Positions 39,801-51,600 of a DNA stretch of 64,000 nucleotides are shown piece by piece. Source of the stretch: Hybos culiciformis (Eukaryota > Arthropoda > Insecta > Diptera > Hybotidae). The stretch lies in the NCBI GenBank assembly GCA_964007475.1, contig OZ023275.1, positions 41,287,381 to 41,351,380 on the forward strand. Reading direction: 5' to 3'. The notes beneath the pieces were generated by a model, which did not search any database, had not been told where the DNA came from, and was given only the letters and a program-made list of their open reading frames with translations. Made by a program: the position numbers and the translations under genes. How positions within the stretch are numbered: position 1 is the stretch's first letter; each line of letters opens with the position of its first letter.

Positions 39801-40119
39801 TGTATTTAGTGCTATAGAATTTAGATCACTAAATGGAGTATTATATGCGTCAATACACATGCAATCATTTAGATGCATCTACGTAAATAATGAAAAAATT
39901 TAGATGCATCAGCGTATATAATGAAAAAATTTAGATGCATCAGCGTAAATAATGAAATCATTTAGATGTTTCGTATTGAATATTACGTAATACCTAAACA
40001 AACATAATATCTCTAACAATATTTCAATACAGCCAAATACAAAAAAAAAAGAGAAAAAATGAGAAGAAAAAATATTCTCTCTTTGCAACTACCTCTCCCC
40101 TACGCATTAAAACAGTATA
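36860..40119. other. AT-rich non-coding DNA
   Basis: Only the 31-bp minisatellite stands out. The frames at 37.4-37.9 kb are rich in I, Y, N and K and have no recognisable motif. Confidence 0.6.
39867..39970. repeat. 31-bp tandem repeat (minisatellite)
   Basis: ATTTAGATGCATC recurs at 39867, 39898 and 39929, with a diverged start (ATTTAGATGTTTC) at 39960. Each unit continues with AGCGTAAATAATGAAA or a close variant. About 3.3 copies with a strict 31-bp period. Confidence 0.8.
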
Positions 40120-40298
40120 TTGGATATGTAAACAAAATTTGTTATACAACTCGTTCTGTATTTACACAAAAATACATTGATACTTGTCAATTTATATCAC
40201 TCGACCTTCGGTCTCGTGATATAAGTATTGACTCGTGTCAATGTATTTTTGTGTATACAGAACTCTTAATTAATAACAAATTTAGTTTACATATTCAA
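40120..40298. mobile_element. Near-complete foldback element (long hairpin)
   Basis: About 179 bp that folds on itself from end to end. Left TTGGATATGTAAAC pairs with right GTTTACATATTCAA, and ACACAAAAATACATTGA pairs perfectly with TCAATGTATTTTTGTGT. The stem closes at GACC-TTC-GGTC around 40203-40213 with a three-base loop. A single short tract (around 40142-40156 against 40262-40275) is diverged. Weak similarity extends a little further outward. The open frame crossing it is an artefact of the repeat. Confidence 0.75.
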
Positions 40299-43200
40299 TA
40301 ATCTACTATTAATCAAAGTTAGAAATTAAAGTTATTTTATTATTATGTATTATTTTTGTTAAGATACGTTTTTTGTAAAAATCATATTCGGGCTTTTTAT
40401 GTTATTATTTTTTAAATGAATCTGCATAAATTTGATTCTACATAGTTACATACATACACAATTTCCTTTTTATTTATTATTTAATTTGCTGATTGAAGAA
40501 AATTTCATTCATTTAATTCAAAAACAAACTTTTAGAAACCGTTGAAAAAGCTAACAAGTTGGAATTTATTATATTAACATGGGATCTTACGATTTTTATA
40601 TAAAATTTTACTAAAAAAAATGTAATAAAGTGCGTTATTCGACTTCCCAATCATATTTTAGTATTATGAAAATAATTATTTAATTCCCCTTTCAACTTTT
40701 AATTCATCGTCCTATAATAGTCTAAATGTATAGAATAAGAGCCATTACACAAAGTTTCAAAGAAAACAAAATTATAAAAAAAAACATAAAGAACAGTACC
40801 TCAAAACTGAAGTATGGGGCTCGTTTGGAGTATTTCCATTCAAGATACTTTAATTTGACCGTCAGGGGTTGAACATATTTTTTCAAAATCGTTCATAAAT
40901 CATATACAAATATAACAATTTTCATCAAAATCCAAACCCAAGTCCGAATCCATTCTTTTATTTATATTTTTCATTAAAATCTATTTAAACTTTTGTAAAA
41001 TTGTAAATTTGTAAGTGTATTTGACCAATAAACGATATCCTTAGCCACGAAACCTAAGATTTTGGTACTCCCTACTTAGAAGTGTTTAATGTCGCTCCGT
41101 TAAGCATTTTAGGCATTATTGTCAAACTAAGTTTTGTTTTATTAGATTCGAAATGTTAATAAGCATTCTGTGTTTAAGTTTAACATTTCATTTATTTATT
41201 TATCTTTTTTCAGAAAATAAAACAGAAAAATTCGAAATAATGTCTCTTGAACTAAAAAAAAAATATTTTAATGAATTAATTTTTGGTGTGAGAAGATAAT
41301 TTAAAATGAATTAAATGAAAATTGCATGCCATTTGAATGGCTAACTAACTATCTATTTGGTTTTTTTTTTTGGCATTCAACACGCCTTTTTAAGTTGTTA
41401 ATTTTATGAGAAGAAGCAGATAGATACAAAAGAATCCTGCTAAACATAAATTTTCCCTATAAAAAAAAAGGGCTGGAGATCATATTTGAATATTATATGC
41501 AAATTATTATCAATTTGTAACAGGCTTACAGGATAAAAATCCAAAAATGAAAAAGGATCCAGTGTATAATAATTTTTTTTTTTTTGGTAAATTAGTTAAA
41601 ATAGAACACACATTTTTTATATTTTGTTAATATCTTTTTAGAAGATTATTGTGTGTGGTTATTATTTAACCAAAATGAAAAAAGAATCCCAAAAAAAAAA
41701 AAAAGAAGTTAAATTAAAAAAATGATAATCTGTTTTTTTTTTTTTTTCAAATTTTGTTGTTTAATTCCCTCTTTCTTCATTCAAGAATCCTATATCATTA
41801 TCACGTAAAATTTCCTTTTTGTATACCTAAATATTCTTCTATGGCCACAGGTAGTACGTACACCCATACAGAAATTCTAATATTTTTTTCATTTAAATTA
41901 TTTGAAAGGAATGCCTTTTTGAATAAATTTTTGTCGCAACCTCAAATAACATAGAATTTTAAAAGAGTTGAAAAGAAATGTTAAAAGAAAATATGCATAA
42001 TTACTAACATGCCCTTAAAACTTTCACTTCATTGTCCGTCGAATATTATCTTCTTCCAATATTTATTAAAACTTCCAAAGATTCGAACTTGGGGCTGAAT
42101 TTCAATGAAAATTGTTAAAGATTTCGCATAAGATAGTGGTATATTGAAGTTACCTACAAAATTCGTTTACCCCTGGTTGTGATCAAGGTATCTTAAAAGT
42201 AAAGTTTCTTAAATTTTTATGAAGTAATGTTCCTTATGTTTATTTTTCTTTAGTTGTTTTTTAACTTAATAAAAAGGCAATTGTCAATACTTAAGTTATT
42301 GAAATATTTTAAAAACTCGTATAGGCTTAAAAAAAGAATTCTTGTGATATAAGAATTATTTACATTGGGCCTATTATTTACCAATTAGATTTATAAGTTC
42401 ATTTGGGTATGGATGCATTGAATACACATTTATTTGTTCATCCTGCAAATTGTTAAATTCAATAGTTTGGCAGTTTTGAATTCCTTTCCACCTACACCAT
42501 TTTTATAAATTGAACGAAAAGCAGAAAAAAAACCTTCTGATTAGAATTTTTAAAATATGTATAGAAAAAATTGTTTTTTTATTTCAAAATTGTATTGATT
42601 GCATTGATTGCGTAATAATGAAAAATAATAATTTTATTTGGAAGTTTTAAATAAAATAAATGATTTTCTTTTAAATAATATTCTATACGAGTATTCAATG
42701 ATTTACGCAAATTTTTGTTCCAAGTTTATTAAGCACTTTGTTAAAACATTCTTACAGTTTATATATTTTGGCATGGCTTACAGTTTATTAATTCGTTATT
42801 AAAATCAAAATAAAAATATTTTTCCAAAATCAGAAAAATTATATTTTTCATAGATAGATAAGATATCATTATTACGAGTATATTGTATATTGGTCTAGGT
42901 TGGTACGAAAAAGAAATATAATCCTAATTCGTGATCTGGATAAAAAAAATCGACAAGATGAAAGTTCTTAAAATTTTGGAAATTCTCTAAAACAAAATTT
43001 AAAAAAAACTTTATTTATAGTTATAATAAGAATACAAAAAAATTGTATAAATATCAACATATTAAATTGAACTAAAATACATCACTGAATGTTTTATAAG
43101 CATACATCGTTTTACAAAATCAGCAGCTTGACCTCAAATACTTCCCGCCACTTCAATAATATTTTTACTGTAATTTAAATTAACGTTTTTATTATGTTTT

Positions 43201-46200
43201 AAAATAAAAGTAATTTTAAATTTCATTTTATTTTACCGCAATAAAAAATACTGATTTCTCCTTTTATGCACATTGATTTTCCTTTCCATATTTGACCACT
43301 ATACACTTTAATAGCTCAGCTTTTATATATTTGTATGAAAAAAAAACTTTTGTATCTTTTAATGGATTTAACATTTTTTGCAAAATGCAGTTTTCTAATG
43401 GAAAACTAATGAAAATCTGATGTTTGTCTATCATTTCTGATTTTCTGTTTAATCAAACAATTTTCTAGTTTTTCTTCAATTTTCAAATTATATAAAAAAA
43501 CATATTTCCTTTTTTGTCTATTTATTGAAGCAAAACATTCACCTGATGAGATATTATATAATGTTTATGTTCCCATTGAAACAAGCATTGCATATTTCCC
43601 AAAGACATTTCTGTATAACAATGCTTGTTTAGTACGATTTAAGTTTAATTTTTAATCCTAAGATGGTCATTCATTAAAAATAGGATTTATGGGTGCGCAT
43701 TTTTAAAAATTATTTCAGCATTTGAATCGAAAACTATCGAACATCTCTTTGTATATTTTTAGATTAAACCAATGCTTTCTTATAAATGAGGAATATTAAA
43801 TGTATAATGTAAACCCAATAAGTTTCTTCGATTTTATGACTTTTAAGTTTGTGGGGTCTCAGATATTTTTAAGACTTAAAGTCAGTATGTCAACCTAAGG
43901 AAAACTAGCTAGATAATGATTAATGACATAAAGGATTAATAAAGGGCGGCAGAAAAGGGTTTAACTTGATCCGAGACAATGACTAAGAATTGATACAAAT
44001 ACATGTGGATATTGGATAATAACGTCTTGTCAAACACTCAAAATTCAAAATTATTTAAAACGAACTGAACTGCGTTGAGTTCATTAACGAATGATGCAAA
44101 CAAGCAAATTGTTTCTTACATGAAAATAATTTTTTTATGCTTTTTTTGCATGTTTTCTTGCAGATATTTTATGATCTTATTATCATCAATCTTTTTTGTA
44201 ACAAGGTCTCCATGGTCTAACATCTCTCTTATGCAGAAATGTAATAGTTTTATTATAACCGTATTAAAAAAAATTGTAGGAAATTGCTTATTGTCATGTA
44301 ACTTTTATCAGTAACAAACTGAAAAATAAATAAACCTTTATAGCATTTACTACAGTTCCTGAAAAATTTCAATTCTCTCTAGAAACTTAATTTTATGGAA
44401 ATGGGATTATTTGTAATACGTCTCAAAATTGTGTTTATATATTTTTTTTGCAATGAAAGATAACTACTAAAGAGTGTTGCAAAATATAATTTTACAGCAA
44501 AAATATGACAATTCTATTCAACATGCTCTTCAATATTATGTTGATTTGACAACTATACATACCGTCGAAATAAAATCAAAACGTTTTGAAAACCATGAGA
44601 TTTTCCAGGACTCTATTATTTATATACATAAGTATAATTACAATGCATATCGGTAAAAATTAATCTTAGCTAGAGCTTGATCTAACAATGAAGGCTTAAT
44701 TTTTCAGACATATTAATGTACTAATTAAAACTTATAATTGTACATTACTTTGTTCTGATAACATAAGTTTTATTTATTATTCTTTTTAGAGCTACAAAAT
44801 TCTATTTATAAAGATACAAGAATCTTAAATTTTTATGTATAAATATCTCAAAATAAACGCAAAGAAACAGATATGAGACTTTTTATCATTATTTTGTAGA
44901 ACTTCCTATAATATATTTTTTTTTAATGCACATAATATTTTAAGAATATTTTGTATATAACCATATACATATATATAGCTTTTAGTTTGTGAATCAAGAA
45001 GTGTGGGAACTTTCTGTTTCTAAATATTCTCTATACCTGGTAGTAAGAAGCGTGTTTTTTCATAAAAAGTATTGATTTGATGGAAAATTCACACGCTTCT
45101 TGAAATTTCCATTAACAATTTATTTTTCTTTTTCTTTTTTACCTTTTTAATTCTCAAGCACACACCAAAATAAATATCGTGGGAACTAAAAAAAGATTTT
45201 ATTTACTAAAATATGATTATCACGATATATGGGATTTTTTTTATTAATTTTTTGTTTAATTTTTTTTAATTTATTTTTAAATTTAAAGATATTTGTGGCA
45301 TTATCATCATTGCAAAAAAAAATTAAAACAATTCTGACGTAAAGATTACAGAATGAGACTTAAAGATACGAACATTAAGAAAAAACTGCTGTTTAGATAT
45401 GTGTTAATATTGTGAATTTTTAATAGTAACTTCGAAATTAATGTTTTAGTTAAATTTTGCAGTTGAAAAAGACAAAATTTGAAATTAGCAAAAGTTTTAT
45501 TAAAGCCATATTAAGGCATTTTCAATAAACCGAACTTGAAGTAATATATTAAGATTTAATTTAAAATTAATTCGTACATAACACTGCATTTATAGGTTTA
45601 ATTTAATTTTAAGAAACTTTAAAATAAATTTACAAACTTTTCCGACATTATAAAACAAATTTTTCTTTAACATGAATTATTTTCTAAAAATTTGGTTTCC
45701 TGTACGGTACGGTACGATAATAAAATTATGAACATTACCCTAAAAAGAAAGCACTACGCTTCTTGAAGTATTTATTATTCTGTGAATTTTCATATACATA
45801 TATATATTATATATTGTTTATTTTTTCTTTTTCCTAAAAATGTGAAAATTGTGGGACTGAATTTTTTTTTTAATTTTTTTTAACGACATTCCTAGAGAGA
45901 AATTGTTTTTTCTTTCAGTTTTTTCATAAATTTATATGAACAGAGGATCAAAGTAATAAAAAAGAAAATTTATTGTGAAAATACATACTTTTATATGACG
46001 ATGTTTATGGTAAACAACAAAACTGTCTGTGCATTGTGTATCTACATATATTTATGTTTTCAAAAAAAAAAAAAAAGAAAAAGGCAAAAATTTTATACAG
46101 CTTTAAAAAAAAGCAATAAAAATAATGTGTGTATCTATGATTTCTTGTTGAAATTAAAGTTCTTAAAAGAGAAGCAGATTTTCTATAAATAAGTTTTTAT

Positions 46201-47931
46201 TTGATATTTTAAATATACATATATTTTCACATTTAAGGCAATTTTATAATTTTTGAAAAAATGTTGTTTTTTATGAGCTCCTTGTCCCTCATAATAGAAT
46301 GAAGATGGAATGTTTAGTATACAAATCGCTTAGGATATGTTTTCTAAAATTTTTAATGTACCTAACCTTTAACATATATTTTGTTAAAGGGCTTCTACAT
46401 CAATTTCTGTCAGCATAGATACTTTTTTTTTGAATTGTGAATAAGTTTTGATAACGAGAACTTCGAAATTTTTGTGGAACTTTATTAACTCGAATTAAGT
46501 CGAATACATAGTAGTTACAATTTTGATCAAAATTTTATATTGATTTTTCATTGAATATCTTGAGATACCTACTACTACCTACAACTTATGGTTAGTGCAT
46601 CACGGTTACAATTATGTTTATTGCAAAGCTCCTTGATAGCTGTCATGAAAAAAAAAAAGATTTACCTATCTGATCACGTTAAAGGTGAATTCTTGCACTT
46701 CAAAATAATAATTTTTATTGGTTATGTAAAAAATTTGAATAAAATATAGGTATTAATAAACCTACCTACATAGATTTTTAAGACCGTTTTCCATCAAAAA
46801 TGAAAACTTTATGTTTTCAGTTTTTGTCTGTATAATTGTTAGTTAAACTACCAACTAACCTTAACTTATAATAAATACATTTTGAATTTTTTTAATGCAT
46901 TTAGAAGAAATTTCTTGATGGTGTTGTAGCACAAAGCAAGCAGTTTGTGTCAATTTTTGGTTTTGAAAATCTGTGATACAAAATAATAGTTATAAAACTA
47001 TAAAAAATATACCTAGGTAGTTATACTACTTTTATCATTATTTCATAGACGGAATAGCAAATATATAGTACCATAAAGGAAGTATAATATAGAGTAACTA
47101 TGTCAAACAACTTTTTAAAATATCGTTTTTATTTTTTTTCCTATTTTTTCAGACCCCCAAAACATATGTATACAAAAAAGCTTTTCTATTCTCTCTAATA
47201 CTCATTATTTTTTCAATTTTGAGGATGTTTAGTTTTAAAATTACACAACTTATAAAAATTCGAATGTAGTTGTGCGAAAAATCATAACTAATGAATGAAT
47301 TAAAAAATATGTGTCTAAATATGTATTGTTGTGATGTGCTAATATCAATTTATTGCATCTATGATTTTTTTTTTTTTCAAGAACTAGCATCTTCGTCTTC
47401 ATTGAAATTTATAAAATTCTTATTATAAGTTATTTCAAATCAATAAATATATCTATTACAATTTAATTTTTACATTAAAAAAGAGATAATACATATGTCA
47501 TAATATTTTACCTATATCCTTTGGATAAAATATTCTTAAACGATAGTGGGAGACATTGTTTTATTTTTTTTCGTGAATTTACGTTCTTTAAAATAAAAGT
47601 GTTTTGCATTTAATGGTACATTTATATTAAAATATTTTGCATGAACTTTGTTTTAATTACTTAAATTTTGAAATTTTTATAAGGACATTAAGAAAATTAT
47701 ACCGGAATATTTTATTATTATTGAAAATTTATCAATTTGGATACGGAATTAAAATAAGTATAAATAATTTGAATAATATAAAGTAAAGTATTTATTAATT
47801 TATTTTATATATTAATGAGTAGGTAGTCGCACTTTTTTTAATGGCCAACCTTCACGTAAATATTTTACTAATTCATGAAGTTAGAGCTCTATAAAAAGTA
47901 GTCGGCTATCTTCTATCGACCCCAATCATAA
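40299..47931. other. AT-rich non-coding DNA
   Basis: No supported gene. Contains an 11-bp stem at 45045-45101 and two GTGGGAAC motifs nearby. Frames at 41.8, 44.1, 44.5 and 46.0 kb lack motifs and are probably chance. Confidence 0.6.
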
Positions 47932-48330
47932 AAAAAACTTAAAAAAAAAACTAATGATGTCCTTGTATTCAAATCAGAACAATTTTTATATCTCAAGAAT
48001 TATGAGACTGATTTGGAAATATTTTATTTGAAAGCACTAAAAGATGATCTGTTTGAAATTAACAGATTTCATATACAATTTTTTGATAACTATTTTGCTC
48101 AAAATGTTTATAAAAAAAAAAATGTAACAAACAGTATACAATTACATTGCTGTTTGGACGCAACAAAATTATCAAAAAAATATGATTTCTGGTTCACCGA
48201 AACAGACGAATGTTATGAACATAAATTTAAATTTTTGGAGTTTGTTATTAACACTTTTAATAATAAAAGGCTCAAAATTTATAAAAGGGATATTATTACA
48301 AAGCTAAAGTATCCTTTCAAACCAAAATAA
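47932..48330 (+). pseudogene. Open frame without methionine, function unknown
   Basis: The frame stays open for 132 codons, unusually long in DNA this AT-rich, and ends at TAA. The translation (for example KSEQFLYLKNYETDLEIFYL and LHCCLDATKLSKKYDFWF) has mixed composition with W, C, H and D/E residues, unlike the poly-F/K/N shadows elsewhere. It has no methionine at all, so it cannot be an intact single-exon gene. It may be an exon (a possible acceptor TATATCTCAAG lies at 47988-47998) or a decayed piece of a mobile or viral-type gene. TATAAAAAG occurs at 47890, but this is weak evidence. I do not recognise the family. Confidence 0.3.
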
Positions 48331-48375
48331 AAAAACAAAAAAATCATTATTCCAATGATATAAAATAATGTGAAC

Positions 48376-48606
48376 ATCGTCGGTGTCATGCAAAAATCAC
48401 GAAACTGCAAAAACATAGTTTTGAGAAAATTGGTTTTGAAATTCGTTTTGGTACTTTCGGGAAAATAGAAATAGTCATTGCGGATAGTTTATGAGAGCTT
48501 TCGACTTTGAACATATTCAAATTTTAGTTTTTTTATGATTTTTGTACAATATTAGGTCAAAACGGCCAAACTTACAGTTTCGTGCTTTTTGCACGAGACC
48601 GACGAT
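48376..48606. mobile_element. Inverted-repeat element (MITE-like)
   Basis: A 231-bp element. Its ends, ATCGTCGGTGTCATGCAAAA and the inverse of ATCGTCGGTCTCGTGCAAAA, match over about 32 bp with three mismatches and continue as CACGAAACTG on both sides. The interior has no open frame. Target-site duplication is not evident. It lies 46 bp after a methionine-free open frame. Confidence 0.7.
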
Positions 48607-51600
48607 ATGTAAATAAACGGGAAATAAAATGAATTTATTAATGCTTTCAAATATAATTTTTTTATTTACATTTATCATTTATCTAACCCAATTTTTTTTT
48701 TTATAGAAAACAAATACTAGTAAACATTAAAATACAATTATAATAAAGGAAATATTTTGTTTATTTTTAAAAGCTTTATATAAAAAATATTTTAAAAGCT
48801 ATAAAGCTCTCTCGTTATAGCGATATATTCTAAAAAAAATAAAAGCTTGGGGGTCTGATCTAATTTTGTTTAACTTTTTTTATTCGAATTTTTTGTATGG
48901 GACTAGTTCCTCTATTTATACTTCCTTTATGATAGTACATACCATCTACCATGAAATAAAAAGAAAATATTTTTTTTTTTCAAAGCTTTAATATTGAATT
49001 AATTAATCGAATAGAAACAGGAAGGATTTAATGAAAGTTGCTGAAACGAGTTAGAAGACTTAGAAGCCAACAATAAATTTGTTAATTAAAATTTGTTTTA
49101 ATGGATTAAATTTTCAAAGATTAGGTATCTATTAAAATTTATGGCTTTATAAGAAAAAACAGAATAAATAAAACATTGTTAATAGCTTTCTAGTAAAAAA
49201 AAAAACTAGGTAGTGCGTTACAACATTCCGACCATTTTTAATGAGTGTCCCTAGGATTTGTTTACTTCATCGTAAAGCAATTCAGAGGATAAATAATAAA
49301 ATAATAAACCTACCATTATGCCAAGATATACTCACTCACCAAATGTCAGGGTCATAGTTCCATCTGATTTGTCTTCCTTGATTTTTAATCAAAAGCAATT
49401 CATATAGTAAAAAATTCTTTAAAAATAAGTTCCCCCATTTGGTGAAATTAATATTAGGTAGGTATATAGGTATGTATAAGATATTGTTATTATGATAAAC
49501 AAATTGTTGGCGGGTTTTTCATTTTGTTCATCATTATTTCAACTTAATTTTTTGTTAGAAAAGCAAATTTTTGTTTGATAACAATAATAATGAATTTGTT
49601 CAAAATAAGAGAAAAGATATTTAACTAGTAAATTATTTATTCCTTTTTTTTTTTATATCTTAAAAACTAATTTCATTTCATGATCTTTTTTAGTCCCCTT
49701 ACCACAAAAAAAACATTTTTTAACTGTTGACACACACACAACACACACACAAATTAAGGCGCCAGTGGCCTTATGATACACAGCACCAAAAACTAGTATA
49801 ATGTCGATATGACGGCTAACATCCGCAACATCTCGTTAATTTTTTTATATTGGTCTTACATACGTACTGTTTGATTAATATACTTACTTCTTACTGATTA
49901 TTGATTAATATACTTACTGCAAGAAATAAAGTACATTAGATAGGTATATCAGTAGATATTAAAGTCCATCAGACTGATAACATCGAAACACTACTTAGAG
50001 CTTAGACGTTTGGTATTAATTATTTTTTCTAATTTCTTTACAATCTAATTCAAATTTTATTTGAAATACCAAAAATTGTTTCAGAGAAAAGAGAGGCTTA
50101 GAAATATCGCCAAGTTACTAAGATATAATATATAAAACCAAATTTGTTCGCGAGGGAGTTAATTAGACGAAATATAAACGCAACTATTTTGAGATTAAAC
50201 TGTTTCTACTTATGAATTTTAAAAAGAATGAAAAAATTAATTTTCAAATTATATTTCTTTATTAAGACTTTTTTTTATCACATCAACTTAAATTAATTTT
50301 CTTATAATTTTTTTTTTAATTTTAACTTTCTGATATTCTACAATTAAACATAAGTTCAAATGTAAATATACTTTATGCATACCTTTAAAATATTTATTTT
50401 TAGAGATTTGAGTGTAAGGAATTTGCACTTTTTCATGAACATAAAATACAATGTAACTTTTGGACATTGACATGTTTTTTGTTGGACATTGTTAGATAAA
50501 GAGTAAACTGTATACTTTATCAATAGCTTAAATAAAAAAGTTTCAATCTCAATCCATCCGGAGGTGCCTTTACTTTGTTTTCAGTAATTGAATTTATGTA
50601 ATCAAAATGTGATTAGATCTATCATATCAAAAATCTTCAATCAGATTTAATTAAAATTGTTCCTTATCATGATTTATCTATTATACCTAATTAAATACAG
50701 ATAAGGTACGAGTACGATATTTCAGAATTATGAAATATAAACTTTCTATATGATTCAAAAGTTTGAGTTACTTATAATTGTGATAGAGTCCAACATGAAG
50801 TTTTACTTGGATGGAGGCAAAAAGTAAACATTTCAAAAAGCAAAACATGAAGTTTTGAATTATTTAGTAAGTAATCAATCGGGTATTAAAAATAATGAGT
50901 CCTTAATTAACTTGTATTTAAGATCAAAATTAATAAGATTTTCAGTTATGCTAAATAAATTGTGATAAAAATAAAAATGAAATAAAATTTAAACAACCAA
51001 TGTGTGTATTTTAATTACATTTTTGTTCTTAAAATATAATGAAATATATGTATTATGTACCTTAATTACTACGTACTATTTTTTTTTTATTATATTTATT
51101 TACTTTGAAGACTATTTTATATATGGCATTTTGTTCAAAAAATGACAAAATTTTTGTTCTTCTTAAAAACTACATAAGAGATTATTTTTCATGTTTTTAT
51201 ACAAATCACAAACAGGCCCAAAAAATAACATCAAAATAATTTTTTTTAACATATTGAAATTGAATTAAAAGTATTTACTTACGATTCCATAGAAGAAAAT
51301 TAACTTATTTTCTTATGATCAAATTAGAAAATTATAAATTTAATAAAGTTAACTTTTGAATTGTTTTTAAAGTTCAACGTTTTAATTTTTCGAATTCGGT
51401 TACTCATGTGACGCATTACGCCCATAATTTGAAATAAAAATGCATAATTTTGGACAACAACTTCCTGAATTAAGTTCGGTTTTAGTTAAAAATTTTATTC
51501 AGATATTATGCTCAAGAAGTGAAAAAAGGGGAAATTTTTGAAAAATTATAAAAATATCATTTTTACTAAATCTTCCAAAGTAGGAATTCTTTGAATACAA

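Noticed and set aside
40059..40301. 80-codon frame over the foldback element
   Set aside because: Most of the frame lies inside the inverted repeat, so it is not independent evidence of a gene.
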